Under the pieces are notes generated by a model, which saw nothing but the letters and a program-made list of their open reading frames with translations, did not search any database and was not told the DNA's origin. Position numbers and translations under genes: made by a program. A stretch of 64,000 bases of DNA from Bacteroidetes bacterium GWF2_38_335 (GTDB lineage: Bacteria; Bacteroidota; Bacteroidia; Bacteroidales; GWF2-38-335): positions 62,001-126,000 of the forward strand of contig MEOH01000001.1 of NCBI GenBank assembly GCA_001769535.1, written 5' to 3'. Shown here piece after piece: positions 37,096 through 46,277 of this stretch. Position 1 is the first letter of the stretch, and the number at the start of each line of letters is the position of its first letter.

Positions 37096-37992
37096 ATGGC
37101 AAGCATTGCTGATGAAATAAAAGAAAACTTTAAGAGCGGCTCCATGCTGACAAAACTCCTGTATATTAACATCGGAGTTTTTGTTGTTTCCCTGCTGGTG
37201 AGGATGGTTTACTATCTTTATGATAAGAGCTGGATTGATTACGAATTTGACTTTGTCAGGAATATTGCAATTCCTTCTGATCCTGACATTCTTTTAAACA
37301 AACCATGGACAGTCTTTACCCACATGTTTGCCCATATTGACCTCCTGCATATTTTATTCAACATGCTTTGGTTGTATTGGTTCGGAAAGATTTTCCTGCA
37401 TTATCTGGACGGGAAAAAAATGCTTGGACTTTACCTGATGGGCGGATTGGCAGGGGCACTTGTTTACATTGTTTCATTTAATGTGTTTCCGGTTTTTGAA
37501 AAGGATGTGCATGTATCGGTGGCCCTGGGGGCTTCTTCCGCGGTTTTTGCCATCATTGTGGCAGTGGCTATGCTGGTGCCCGACCAAAAGCTTTACCTGC
37601 TGTTTTTTGGTCCGGTTAAAATAAAATACATTGCTTTGGTTTCGATTGCCATCGGAACAATAATTGGTTTTGAGGAAAACACCGGAGGGAAACTGGGGCA
37701 TATAGGCGGAGTGATTCTTGGCTATCTGTATATGCTGCAGTATAAAAAAGGACGTGATATTTCAAAGGGTTTTCTTGGATTCTTCTCCTTTTTTGGTAAG
37801 CCTTTCAGAAGAAGAAAGAAAATGAAAGTGACCTATAAAAGTCCACCCCGCTCCGATTACGATTACAATGCCGACAAAGCAAAAAAACAGGAGCGCATGA
37901 ACCTGATTCTCGATAAAATTTCAAAATCGGGATATAACAGTCTGACCAAAGAAGAAAAGGAAATTCTTTTTAAAATGAGCAACCGCAATTGA
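37096..37992 (+). CDS. Rhomboid intramembrane serine protease (second of two)
   Basis: 298 residues. The helix-2 block HIDLLHILFNMLWLYWFG, catalytic Ser in LGASSAVFA (GASS in place of the usual GASG) and catalytic His in GKLGHIGG are visible. A basic C-terminal cytoplasmic tail of ~70 residues (KPFRRRKKMK) is typical of Bacteroidota rhomboids paired in this way. The divergent GxSx and different loop lengths suggest the two paralogues take different substrates. It overlaps the next start by 4 nt. Confidence 0.92.
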   Translation: MASIADEIKENFKSGSMLTKLLYINIGVFVVSLLVRMVYYLYDKSWIDYEFDFVRNIAIPSDPDILLNKPWTVFTHMFAHIDLLHILFNMLWLYWFGKIFLHYLDGKKMLGLYLMGGLAGALVYIVSFNVFPVFEKDVHVSVALGASSAVFAIIVAVAMLVPDQKLYLLFFGPVKIKYIALVSIAIGTIIGFEENTGGKLGHIGGVILGYLYMLQYKKGRDISKGFLGFFSFFGKPFRRRKKMKVTYKSPPRSDYDYNADKAKKQERMNLILDKISKSGYNSLTKEEKEILFKMSNRN

Positions 37993-39074
37993 AAAAAGCA
38001 CTGAAAATAGCAGTCCTTTCACTGAATATTCTGGCACTGGTTTCATTGCTGTTTTCCTACCTATCAGTTTATGTAAGTCCGGCCTCTTTCTGGCCCTTCG
38101 CTTTTTTCGGATTATTTTACCCCGTAATTTTCATTGTAAACCTTTGTTTTCTGGTTTTCTGGATCATCAGGAAAAAATATATTTATGCTGCTGTCATTGG
38201 TTTTTTGGTTATTATTGGCTGGAATTTTATTTTCCGCACTTTTCAGATAGACTTTACGGGAACGCGCGAAAGAACGCCCGAAACCCTAAAGGTAATGAGT
38301 TATAATGTTAGATTGTTTTGTCTTTACGACTGGAAAGACAATTATCAGAAAAGAGACATGATCATTGAGTATTTTCTCGAAGAGGACCCCGACATACTTT
38401 GTTTACAGGAATTTTATTACGAAGACAATCCCGAATTTGAAACACTTGACACTTTGATAAAAGTTCTAAAGGCAAAAAATTACCACACCTATGATGCAGC
38501 AGTCTTGTGGGATAATTATCATTTTGGGGTAGCCACACTCAGTTCATATCCAATAGTAAACAAAGGCCACATACATTTTGACAACACATCAAATTGCTCC
38601 ATTTTTACTGATATTGTTTTCAGGGGAGATACCATCAGGATTTACAACAACCATTTGGAATCCATACGTTTTAAGGAAGCAGAATACAACCAGATTGACA
38701 GTTTGACAGAGTCTTTTGATGAGGATAAATACAACGGAATTATTCAGAAACTGAAGCACAGTTATTCAATCAGGGCAAAGCAGGCCGAGATTGTATCGGA
38801 ACATATCGCCAAATCACCTTACCCCGTGATTGTTTGCGGAGATTTCAACGACACACCGGTATCCTATGTTTACCGCAAGATGAAAGCAGGATTAAATGAT
38901 GCTTTCAGAAAATCGGGAGCCGGCATGGGCACTACGTATAATGGTAAAATCCCCTTCCAGCGTATTGATTACATTCTCTATGGAGATGAATTCAAATCAT
39001 CCAATTACACCACCGGAGATATTTCATTATCTGATCATTACCCTATTCATTGTTTGATTGAGTTGGATGAATAA
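37989..39074 (+). CDS. Membrane-anchored endonuclease/exonuclease/phosphatase (EEP) family protein
   Basis: 361 residues. Three N-terminal membrane helices (residues ~1-90) precede an EEP domain with VMSYNVRLF, CLQEFYYED, IYNNHLES, VCGDFNDTP and a C-terminal SDHYPIH catalytic His. The likely start is a TTG whose last bases form the preceding stop (TTGA); the helices favour this over any internal start. The active site faces the periplasm. Substrate (nucleic acid, phosphoinositide-like or lipid) is not determinable. Confidence 0.87.
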   Translation: MKKALKIAVLSLNILALVSLLFSYLSVYVSPASFWPFAFFGLFYPVIFIVNLCFLVFWIIRKKYIYAAVIGFLVIIGWNFIFRTFQIDFTGTRERTPETLKVMSYNVRLFCLYDWKDNYQKRDMIIEYFLEEDPDILCLQEFYYEDNPEFETLDTLIKVLKAKNYHTYDAAVLWDNYHFGVATLSSYPIVNKGHIHFDNTSNCSIFTDIVFRGDTIRIYNNHLESIRFKEAEYNQIDSLTESFDEDKYNGIIQKLKHSYSIRAKQAEIVSEHIAKSPYPVIVCGDFNDTPVSYVYRKMKAGLNDAFRKSGAGMGTTYNGKIPFQRIDYILYGDEFKSSNYTTGDISLSDHYPIHCLIELDE

Positions 39075-39176
39075 AAGATAATTCATGCCCTGCATGCATT
39101 TTGTTTAATGGGTATGTCCTCCCAAATTCCAACACAATCCCATAATTTCCAGGAAATTTCATCAAAAAAAATACCA

Positions 39177-39250
39177 AAAAGGCTGTAGGCCTTTAATTTA
39201 TGTAGCCCAATGTGCAACATTGGCATGCAAAAGGCTGTAAGCCTTTAATT
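39177..39250. repeat. REP-like element: two palindromic direct repeats around a third palindrome
   Basis: AAAGGCT-GTA-(A/G)GCCTTT occurs twice in 22-nt units, 39177-39198 and 39229-39250, differing at one base. Between them lies CCAATG-TGCAA-CATTGG (39207-39222). It fills much of the gap between the EEP gene and the amidase gene. Confidence 0.75.
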
Positions 39251-39299
39251 ATTAACAATTCTTTATCAGTCCACATTTCATTTTTAAAAAAAACTGCCG

Positions 39300-39307
39300 T
39301 ATTTTTG
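39300..39307 (+). promoter_or_regulatory. -7 promoter element of the secreted amidase gene
   Basis: TATTTTTG matches TAnnTTTG, about 30 nt before the start codon. No -33 TTG at the right distance. Confidence 0.4.
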
Positions 39308-39338
39308 CAAATTAAACCTGAATACACTTAGAAAAACG

Positions 39339-42300
39339 ATGAAGACTATTTTATTTGCCCTGACCATTTTCATGGTCACAAATTTATTTGCTCAGAATAC
39401 CAATGTACCTGTTTCAGTTTCTGAAAATTCTATACTCATTAATGATCCTTCAACAACAATAATTTGGGAAAATCCTGAAAAAGGAATTGGGAATGCTATT
39501 GAACTTTCCGGCACTGTTCAGAAGGAATTTACCTGTTTTGGTTTTGGTATTTCTACAGGTTCTGAAATTTTAGACCTTGACGAAATTCAGATTCTTTTCC
39601 GCACAAGGGAAAACAATAAACAATGGTCTGAATGGAAAACAACTGAATTCGATGTGTTGCCTTCTGAAACTCCCACTGAAATGTACTGGACTGATTTGTT
39701 GTTTAACTCAAACCAGAACCCTCACGCTGATTTTGAAATACAAATTACAGGTTTAAACATTGAAATTTCATCCGTCAGGGCCGATTTTATTAATATTGGT
39801 AAAAGTTTACCCGGAATAGAATACTCTGCTCCCAAACCCGGTGGCTGTCCCCCATTCCCCACAATCATTACCCGCGAAACATGGCTGGTACCGTATTACG
39901 GTGAACAGTCATACACACCCACCGTTATTTACCCAACCCACGTGGTTATCCACCATGGTGCATCGCCTGATACCTATACCGACGGAGCTGCCGTTGTACG
40001 TTCATACTGGAATTATCACGTAAACACCTTGGGTTGGTCTGATATTGGTTACAATTATTTATGTGACAAATACGGAAATCTCTATCAGGGCAGGAAAAAC
40101 TCTGATATGGAAGGTCAGGATGTGCGCGGAGCCCATGCCGGAGCATCAAATGACGGATCAATCGGAATGAATTTCCTTGGCAATGCCGATGTAACAGTAC
40201 CAACAACCGTTCAGCTCGAAGCCTGCTACGCTTTGCTCGGATGGTGGTTCGATACCCGCGGTTTTGACCCTACCAGCTCGGCTTCACTCATTTTGCAAAG
40301 CACAAGTGCAGCGGCAGTTGTGCCAAGAATTCTTGGTCATAAGGATACCAACATCGGAGGAACATCCTGCCCGGGCGATGTGCTATACGCCCAGCTTGCC
40401 ACCATGCGCACTCAGGTAAAAGCAGTGATCGACGCCTGTCTTTCGGTTCCCACAACTTCTGTGGCTCCTGTTGCAGGATGGCAAACAACCAATTTTAACG
40501 CCTCTTTCACCGATGCCGATCAGGAAATAAGTTTTTATCAGGTGCTTGACAACAACGGAACCGAATGGCGCGCCAACGGCTCACACGGATTTATCAATGA
40601 TAATTTTACTTCGGCCATTCATCCGGACTGGACTTCCATTTCGGGTAACTGGATCATCAATTCAGGTCATTTGAATCAAACCAATGAAGATTCGAGCAAC
40701 ACCAACTTTTACATTCCGGTGACTCAGGTTTCCGGAAATGCTTATATATATCATTTTCAGATGAATATTGGTGGTTCGGGGAGTAACAGGCGGGCCGGAC
40801 TGCATTTTTTCTGTGATGATCCCGACATGATACAAAGAAACAATTCGTACATGATCTATTTCAGGGCCGACAACAATAAATGTCAGATTTACAAAGCAGT
40901 TGATGACAACATTACCTTGTACACTGATGATGACTGCACCGTTGCAGCCAACACCTGGTATGACTATAAAATTATTTTCAATACAACAACAGGAGAAATT
41001 TCGGCTTTCCAGAATGATGTGCTGGTTTCTTCCTGGACTGATCCATCGCCCTATACAGCAGGAGGTTATCTGTCATTGCGCACAGGAAATTGCAACGTTC
41101 AATACGATGATGTTAAAGTGTACAAGTCAAGGACAGCCACTCAAAATGTTACTGTAGGAAGTACCTCGGCACAGGTAAGATACTGCAACTCATCACCTTC
41201 AACCCCTTCGTGTCGCATTAAATCAGTTGTCGTCAGTGAGTTTGATAAAATATCCCTGATCGATGGTGAAGATGTAAATGTTGACTGGACTGCCCCAGCT
41301 TCTTTCCAGGTATATGATGGCATCGCATCAGACATTGATACATTTTACCTGAATACAGAAATCACAGGAAGCTGGGATGCTACAACCGACGCAAACTCAG
41401 GTGTTTCATTTTACGAATACTGCGTGGGCACCAGTTCGGGTGGAACAGAAATTGTTGGTTGGACGAACAATGGAACAAGCACTGAGTTTACCCTGACAGG
41501 TTTGTCACTGACATATTCTACTGATTATTTTGTTTCGGTAAGGGCAAAAAATAATGCCGGCATATATTCAACTGTGTGCATTTCAGACGGGCAATATCTT
41601 AAAGAACCCTTTGCTGAACCCGTTTGCAATTTTACCTGGTCATCGGCTGAAATTTGTGCCGGCGATTCAATAGTGTTTATCTCAAATTCAACAGATGCCA
41701 CTGCCTATTCATGGAGTATTACCGGAGGAATTCCTTCATCATCATCCAGTTCGAATGTTGTGGTTTATTTCAGTGAGCCCGGAATTTATACTGCATCGCT
41801 TTCGGTAACCGGACCAGGAGGAACAGATGAGCTTTCACAGGATTTTGAGGTGATTATTCATCCCATTCCACTTGCACTTTTCAATGCAATAGAAACATAT
41901 CTGCAAATTCCGGAAGCCGTTGCCACATTTGTAAACAATTCGGAAAATGCAGACTGGTATCACTGGGATTTTGGAGACGGAGGGACCTCTTCCGATCAAA
42001 ATCCCTGGCATGAATATACCTCAACCGGGATGTTCGACATTTTACTAGTGGCAGGAAATGAATATTGTGGAGCCGATACTACTCTTCTCACTTCTTATAT
42101 CGAAGTAGTTGACCTGACAGATGTTAATGAAATAACCAAAAACAACATTACGTTATATCCCAATCCATTCACTGATGCATTTACAATAACTTCAAATGAA
42201 TCTTTATTGGGTTCCAAAATAAAACTCATTGATATTACAGGTAAAGAAGTATTTTCGACCATTATTGAAAAAAATGTACTGAGTGCGGAAATAAAAATTC

Positions 42301-42386
42301 AGGAAGAACTTTCATCAGGAATCTATACCATTCAAATCTTTAAAAACGGTAAACAAAATAACCTGAGGATCATCCGCCGGAAATAA
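39339..42386 (+). CDS. T9SS-exported peptidoglycan amidase with lectin-like and PKD domains
   Basis: 1015 residues, signal peptide ending near NLFAQ. An amidase_2/PGRP domain (N-acetylmuramoyl-L-alanine amidase) at about residues 190-370 has zinc ligands in VIHHGASPD, RGAHAGAS and GTSCPGD. A fibronectin/PGRP-linked segment, a concanavalin-like lectin module (~residues 425-600), a second fibronectin-like region, and two PKD-type domains (second with YHWDFGDGGTSSDQNPWHEY) follow. A type A sorting domain (LYPNPFTDAFTI ... LRIIRRK) ends it. I infer a cell-surface or released enzyme that hydrolyses outside peptidoglycan. Confidence 0.88.
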   Translation: MKTILFALTIFMVTNLFAQNTNVPVSVSENSILINDPSTTIIWENPEKGIGNAIELSGTVQKEFTCFGFGISTGSEILDLDEIQILFRTRENNKQWSEWKTTEFDVLPSETPTEMYWTDLLFNSNQNPHADFEIQITGLNIEISSVRADFINIGKSLPGIEYSAPKPGGCPPFPTIITRETWLVPYYGEQSYTPTVIYPTHVVIHHGASPDTYTDGAAVVRSYWNYHVNTLGWSDIGYNYLCDKYGNLYQGRKNSDMEGQDVRGAHAGASNDGSIGMNFLGNADVTVPTTVQLEACYALLGWWFDTRGFDPTSSASLILQSTSAAAVVPRILGHKDTNIGGTSCPGDVLYAQLATMRTQVKAVIDACLSVPTTSVAPVAGWQTTNFNASFTDADQEISFYQVLDNNGTEWRANGSHGFINDNFTSAIHPDWTSISGNWIINSGHLNQTNEDSSNTNFYIPVTQVSGNAYIYHFQMNIGGSGSNRRAGLHFFCDDPDMIQRNNSYMIYFRADNNKCQIYKAVDDNITLYTDDDCTVAANTWYDYKIIFNTTTGEISAFQNDVLVSSWTDPSPYTAGGYLSLRTGNCNVQYDDVKVYKSRTATQNVTVGSTSAQVRYCNSSPSTPSCRIKSVVVSEFDKISLIDGEDVNVDWTAPASFQVYDGIASDIDTFYLNTEITGSWDATTDANSGVSFYEYCVGTSSGGTEIVGWTNNGTSTEFTLTGLSLTYSTDYFVSVRAKNNAGIYSTVCISDGQYLKEPFAEPVCNFTWSSAEICAGDSIVFISNSTDATAYSWSITGGIPSSSSSSNVVVYFSEPGIYTASLSVTGPGGTDELSQDFEVIIHPIPLALFNAIETYLQIPEAVATFVNNSENADWYHWDFGDGGTSSDQNPWHEYTSTGMFDILLVAGNEYCGADTTLLTSYIEVVDLTDVNEITKNNITLYPNPFTDAFTITSNESLLGSKIKLIDITGKEVFSTIIEKNVLSAEIKIQEELSSGIYTIQIFKNGKQNNLRIIRRK

Positions 42387-42592
42387 TACCGGTTGAAAAT
42401 AGTTTGTTTTGCTCTTTTTTGCTTCATTATTTTAACAAAACTGCCATACAAATACTTGAAAAGGCATAATGTTGCACACAGTAATACCTTTTTTAACGAT
42501 AATAAAAATATCGTTCATGTTAAGAATAAAAAAGATTATCAAAAAAAAATAGTTATTCTGTGTTTTTTGATTAATTTAAAGGAAAAATTTTT

Positions 42593-42985
42593 ATGACCTT
42601 CAGCGGAGAAAAATATCAATGGAAAAATAAGATAATCCTTATTGTTGAGGACGAAGACATAAATTATTTCATCATTGAAAAGCTTCTCAGCAGCAGCAAT
42701 GTAAAAATCCTTTGGGCAAAAAACGGCCAAAAAGCTGTGGATTTATGCCTGTCAGATGAAAAAATCGATTTGGTATTAATGGATTTGCAGTTACCTGTTA
42801 TGAATGGATTTGATGCAATGAAAAAAATTAAAGAGCATAAAAAAGAACTTCCAATAATTGTTCAGACTGCCTACGCCATGAAAAGTCATAAAGAAAGAGG
42901 GTTTGAGGCCGGAGCAGATGAATATCTTACTAAACCATACTCTGAAGAAACTCTTTTAAAAGCAATTGACAAACACATGAAATAG
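42593..42985 (+). CDS. Stand-alone response-regulator receiver protein
   Basis: 130 residues, essentially one REC domain. Acidic pocket EDED near residue 20, phospho-acceptor Asp in LVLMDLQLPVM, Thr in VQTAYAM and Lys in YLTKPY are all present. No output domain and no kinase next door, so it probably receives phosphate from a hybrid kinase elsewhere (CheY-like relay). A 206-nt AT-rich leader precedes it, and a strong terminator follows. Confidence 0.9.
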   Translation: MTFSGEKYQWKNKIILIVEDEDINYFIIEKLLSSSNVKILWAKNGQKAVDLCLSDEKIDLVLMDLQLPVMNGFDAMKKIKEHKKELPIIVQTAYAMKSHKERGFEAGADEYLTKPYSEETLLKAIDKHMK

Positions 42986-42998
42986 CTTATTAAACAAA

Positions 42999-43026
42999 AA
43001 AAACGCCGGAAAACCGGCGTTTTTTT
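42999..43026. terminator. Bidirectional terminator between the REC gene and uspA-like gene
   Basis: AAAAACGCCGG (42999-43009) pairs with CCGGCGTTTTT (43014-43024) around loop AAAA, with A and T runs on either side. Confidence 0.9.
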
Positions 43027-43028
43027 TT

Positions 43029-43889
43029 CTATTTTTTCTTCCTTTTTGGAACCACGCTCATAATAGGAATATCCGCCGTATGGATAATTTCCTTTGCAAG
43101 TGAACCGATAAAATATTCAACAATTTCGGCCTCCTGCTGAGTCATGATCAACATGAGATCACCATTAACCTTTTTTGAATAATTGATTAGAGCTGCAGCC
43201 ATTTTTTCATTTTTGGCAGCAGATTTTACAATACTGCTATCGCATTCGACACCCTCGTCCCTGATGTGTTGCTTAACCTTTTCAAGCTGTGTTTTTAGTC
43301 TTCTCTTGATATACTCGTCGCTGGTAGTAACCACAGAAACTGCCCAAACTTTGGAGTGGAAAAACTTAGCCATCTGGATAGCTTTGCTAACCTTTTGGTT
43401 GGTTTCTTTGGTAAGGTCAAGTGGCAGAATAATGTTGCTGCAGCTTTTTCTTTTCGCACTGTCTTTAACAGTAACAATGGGGCAATTGGTTTCACGGATC
43501 AGACGAAGTGCATTTGATCCAACAATTTTTTGCATGATGTTCTTTGAACCGGTAGTTCCAACAACAATCATTTTTGCATCAATATCATCAGCTACTTTGA
43601 TAATGGTATCGATCAATTTTCCCTTTTCCAGGATGGTTGAAACCTTAACATTCTCTTTTTTGGCAATTATTTCGGCATAGCTTTTTAGCTTTTCTTCAAG
43701 CTTTTTTACTACATCCTTCTGTTCTTTAGGAGAAAAAACGCTCCAGAGACCGCCTGAATCAACTATAATATGAAGAAGTACAATCTCAGCCTGTGAAAGA
43801 CGGGCAAAGATGTATGATTGTTCGAGACCGCTCATTGAGTGCTCCGAAAAATCCAACGGAACCAGAATTTTATTTGTTGCTTGTGTCAT
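43029..43889 (-). CDS. Universal stress protein, two tandem Usp domains
   Basis: 286 residues made of two UspA folds. The first (residues 1-145) holds the ATP-binding pattern G-2x-G-9x-G-S in VVGTTGSKNIMQKIVGSNALR. The second is degenerate at this site (MTQQEAEIVEYFIGSLAKEI). Such proteins modulate stress and energy responses in the cytoplasm. The gene has a consensus promoter on the minus strand that reaches into the start of the divergent nucleoside phosphorylase gene. Confidence 0.9.
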   Translation of the reverse strand: MTQATNKILVPLDFSEHSMSGLEQSYIFARLSQAEIVLLHIIVDSGGLWSVFSPKEQKDVVKKLEEKLKSYAEIIAKKENVKVSTILEKGKLIDTIIKVADDIDAKMIVVGTTGSKNIMQKIVGSNALRLIRETNCPIVTVKDSAKRKSCSNIILPLDLTKETNQKVSKAIQMAKFFHSKVWAVSVVTTSDEYIKRRLKTQLEKVKQHIRDEGVECDSSIVKSAAKNEKMAAALINYSKKVNGDLMLIMTQQEAEIVEYFIGSLAKEIIHTADIPIMSVVPKRKKK

Positions 43890-43957
43890 AATAATTGTAT
43901 AGTTTTGAATATTAATTATCAGGATGCAAAAATATTATTTCTGAACGATGAAAACAA
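43877..43957. promoter_or_regulatory. Overlapping divergent promoters (Usp versus nucleoside phosphorylase)
   Basis: Plus strand: TTG (43877-43879), 20 nt, TAGTTTTG (43900-43907), driving the phosphorylase. Minus strand: TTG (43955-43957), 20 nt, TATTTTTG (43927-43934), driving Usp. The -7 boxes are 19 bp apart and face each other, so the two transcripts would overlap at their 5' ends. Both spacings are canonical. Confidence 0.65.
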
Positions 43958-44820
43958 TAAAAGAATCAGAACTTATCATTAATAATGACGGAAGTGTGTA
44001 TCATTTACATTTACGGCCTGAACATATAGCCGAAACTATTATTTTAGTTGGTGACCCGCAACGCGTTGAAGTGATCTCAGGTTATTTTGATAAGATAGAG
44101 CATAAAATATACAACCGTGAATTTATCACACATACAGGATATTATAACGGGAAAAAGTTGTCGGTGATTGGAACCGGTATCGGCACCGATAATATTGACA
44201 TAGTGGTAAATGAACTGGATGCCCTGGTAAACATTGACCTTGAAAAAAGAACCGTAAAAAAAGAACTGAAAAAGCTTAATTTAATACGCATTGGAACATC
44301 CGGAGCCTTACAGGGAAATATTCCCATTGATTCTTTTCTGATTTCAGAAATGGCTTGTGGTTTCGACGGCTTATTGAATTTCTACGGAAAAAGAAATGAT
44401 ATTTGTGATCTTGAGATTGAATCTGCTTTCAAAAAGCATACGGGATGGAACCCGCTTCTTACATCACCCTATTTTATTAAGAGCTCGGATTATCTGTTCA
44501 ATTTATTAAAAGAGAAAGCTGTTCAGGGTGTTACCATTTCGGCTCCTGGTTTTTATGGGCCACAGGGCAGGGTTCTGCGACTCGAGACTGCCGACCCAAA
44601 ACTCAACGACAAAATTGAAACTTTTGAATTCAAAGGAAAAAAAATCACCAACTTTGAAATGGAGTGTTCAGCTTTGTACGGATTGTCTACTTTACTCGGA
44701 CATAATGCAATAACTCTCTGCGCTATTATTGCAAACCGTGTTGGAAAAAAATACAGTCCCGATTACAAGAAAACCGTTGTCAAATTGATTGAATATTGTC
44801 TTGAAAAGCTGACAAAATAA
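43948..44820 (+). CDS. Uridine/purine nucleoside phosphorylase family protein
   Basis: 290 residues of the PNP_UDP_1 fold. LVGDPQRVEVISGYFD (phosphate loop), GTGIGTDNIDIVVNE, IRIGTSGALQGNIP and the ribose-binding FEMECSALYGLSTLLGH are all visible. It cleaves a nucleoside with phosphate to base and ribose-1-phosphate in the cytoplasm. Uridine is the likeliest substrate, from overall similarity, but base specificity is not certain. Confidence 0.88.
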   Translation: MKTIKESELIINNDGSVYHLHLRPEHIAETIILVGDPQRVEVISGYFDKIEHKIYNREFITHTGYYNGKKLSVIGTGIGTDNIDIVVNELDALVNIDLEKRTVKKELKKLNLIRIGTSGALQGNIPIDSFLISEMACGFDGLLNFYGKRNDICDLEIESAFKKHTGWNPLLTSPYFIKSSDYLFNLLKEKAVQGVTISAPGFYGPQGRVLRLETADPKLNDKIETFEFKGKKITNFEMECSALYGLSTLLGHNAITLCAIIANRVGKKYSPDYKKTVVKLIEYCLEKLTK

Positions 44821-44843
44821 TTTTTCAAATACAAAACTGATAA

Positions 44844-45794
44844 TTAGAATTTAAAGGATAAACCCAGTCCGAAAACTTCCATAAACTGAGCCCGCGGACC
44901 CCTTTTAACAATATTCTGGTTATTATCGTATATATTAATCATCACATCATCATCGTAAATGAGACGGGTTTGAATGTTTGCAGACAAAAACTTATTTATT
45001 TTCATGGCGATGAGCAATTCCCAGTTCACGTCAATGTTTTGAGGTTTATTTGAATAATTCGAGAACAAATCGAGTTTGGTGGTAAGTGCCACATTTTTCA
45101 TGAGGTTTGTTTTAAACATGGATTTCAGATAACCTCCAAATTCCTTTCTGGATTTTTCACCAACCTCCAAACCGTATTTAACTGTTAATGAGGCATCGTT
45201 TACAAATGTAACTTTGCCGGTAACCGGAGCAAAAAACACGGTAAAATTATCGCTGGGTTTATAGTCAAGTCCCATGGCAATCAATAAATAAGCCGGAGCC
45301 ATAAAGTTTGAGACCGTCACATTTGAGTCCGGAAAATTGTAATCGGGAGTTCGTGTCATTTGCGATTTAAAATTGAGCATTCCGGCATAATACCAGTTTT
45401 TATTGAATGCCACCCTACCGTATTTTGATGAAAAATCGATCCGGTCCTCACTTTTCTGAAAAATGCTTGCATCCTCATTTCCCTGTTTTATGGTACCATA
45501 TCCCAAATCAAGCGTATTGTCCCATGTGGATTTTCCCTTTTTATAATTGGCAAACAAATTAACAAGACTGTTTAATGCGATTGAATTTTTACCCCCTGCA
45601 GCCCAATTTTTAACGGTAGTCTGGGCAAAGTTAATAGTTGTAACACCACCCATTTTCCATCCTTCAGTGGAATCCTTTGCTTCCTTCTCTTTGTCTTTTT
45701 TGGGTGTTTTAATTTTATCCTCAAGTTCAGTAACCTGCGAATAAGCGCACATAGCATAAACAGCCAAAAATAAAGCTATAACAATAGTTCTCAT
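44844..45794 (-). CDS. DUF3078 outer-membrane-type protein
   Basis: 316 residues from the chosen start (MRTIVIALFLAVYAMCAYSQ, a clear signal peptide). An upstream in-frame TTG at 45815 would add 7 residues, but that TTG is part of the -7 promoter box, so the ATG at 45794 is preferred. DUF3078 blocks are visible: GGVTTINFAQTTVKNWAAGG and LDLGYGTIKQG. Strand-rich segments and the Phe-ended terminus (GLGLSFKF) suggest an outer-membrane barrel. Function unknown. Confidence 0.85.
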   Translation of the reverse strand: MRTIVIALFLAVYAMCAYSQVTELEDKIKTPKKDKEKEAKDSTEGWKMGGVTTINFAQTTVKNWAAGGKNSIALNSLVNLFANYKKGKSTWDNTLDLGYGTIKQGNEDASIFQKSEDRIDFSSKYGRVAFNKNWYYAGMLNFKSQMTRTPDYNFPDSNVTVSNFMAPAYLLIAMGLDYKPSDNFTVFFAPVTGKVTFVNDASLTVKYGLEVGEKSRKEFGGYLKSMFKTNLMKNVALTTKLDLFSNYSNKPQNIDVNWELLIAMKINKFLSANIQTRLIYDDDVMINIYDNNQNIVKRGPRAQFMEVFGLGLSFKF

Positions 45795-45812
45795 AGTTGC
45801 AATTTTATATCG

Positions 45813-45820
45813 CAAAATTA
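45813..45820 (-). promoter_or_regulatory. -7 promoter element of the DUF3078 gene
   Basis: TAATTTTG on the minus strand, 18 nt before the ATG at 45794. It decides the start codon because the alternative TTG start lies inside it. Confidence 0.5.
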
Positions 45821-45825
45821 TAAAT

Positions 45826-45855
45826 AAAAAGGGGGGATAAAAAAAAGGGGGGATA
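45826..45855. repeat. Two tandem copies of AAAAAAGGGGGGAT
   Basis: Homopolymer-rich direct repeat (A-run, G6, AT) upstream of the DUF3078 promoter and next to the ferredoxin terminator. It is slippage-prone and an error risk in sequencing. Confidence 0.7.
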
Positions 45856-45858
45856 AAA

Positions 45859-45885
45859 AAAATGTCCGCAGTTGGCGGACATTTT
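45859..45885 (-). terminator. Terminator after the ferredoxin gene
   Basis: The stem AAAATGTCCGC (45859-45869) / GCGGACATTTT (45875-45885) is followed on the minus strand by a T run. It isolates the ferredoxin gene from the DUF3078 gene. Confidence 0.85.
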
Positions 45886-45895
45886 CAATTTTTTA

Positions 45896-46063
45896 TTAAG
45901 CCGGGTGGATTGCTTCAACCGGACAAACATCAGCACATGCACCACAATCAGTACAAGTGTCTGGATCAATTTTATAGATGTCACCTTCTGATATCGCTTC
46001 AACTGGACATTCGTCGATGCAAGAACCACAAGCTGTGCAATCGTCTGAAATTTTGTAAGCCAT
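45896..46063 (-). CDS. 2x[4Fe-4S] ferredoxin
   Basis: 55 residues from the ATG at 46063; a longer frame upstream has no family support. Two CxxCxxCxxxCP cluster motifs are visible (CTACGSCIDECP and CTDCGACADVCP), the Clostridium-type electron carrier for low-potential cytoplasmic reactions such as pyruvate:ferredoxin oxidoreductase. A -7 element TATCTTTG lies 30 nt upstream on the minus strand (46093-46100). Single gene with its own terminator. Confidence 0.95.
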   Translation of the reverse strand: MAYKISDDCTACGSCIDECPVEAISEGDIYKIDPDTCTDCGACADVCPVEAIHPA

Positions 46064-46092
46064 TTTTTTTAATTTTTGGTTAATAATTACCA

Positions 46093-46100
46093 CAAAGATA
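46093..46100 (-). promoter_or_regulatory. -7 promoter element of the ferredoxin gene
   Basis: TATCTTTG on the minus strand matches TAnnTTTG. The -33 region is A/T-rich without TTG. Confidence 0.45.
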
Positions 46101-46277
46101 TCTGTCAATTTTAAAATAGAAAAGATTTTACCTGTTTTTTTGTCTAAAAAATACCTGTAAAAGCCTAAATGATTGTGTTATAAAACATTGTACTTGTTAA
46201 ACCTCTTAATTTTTCTTCTGACTTTTTTATTCATATATGCACGATTCTCACCAATGCACATTAAATTTGCAGAATAT

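Noticed and set aside
42393-42596. 67-codon frame between the amidase and the receiver gene
   Set aside because: TTG start right after the amidase stop, low-complexity Lys/Asn-rich tail, no family resemblance. Looks like AT-rich non-coding leader.
45815-45815. TTG start for the DUF3078 gene
   Set aside because: The TTG is part of the -7 box TAATTTTG; the ATG at 45794 gives a cleaner signal peptide.
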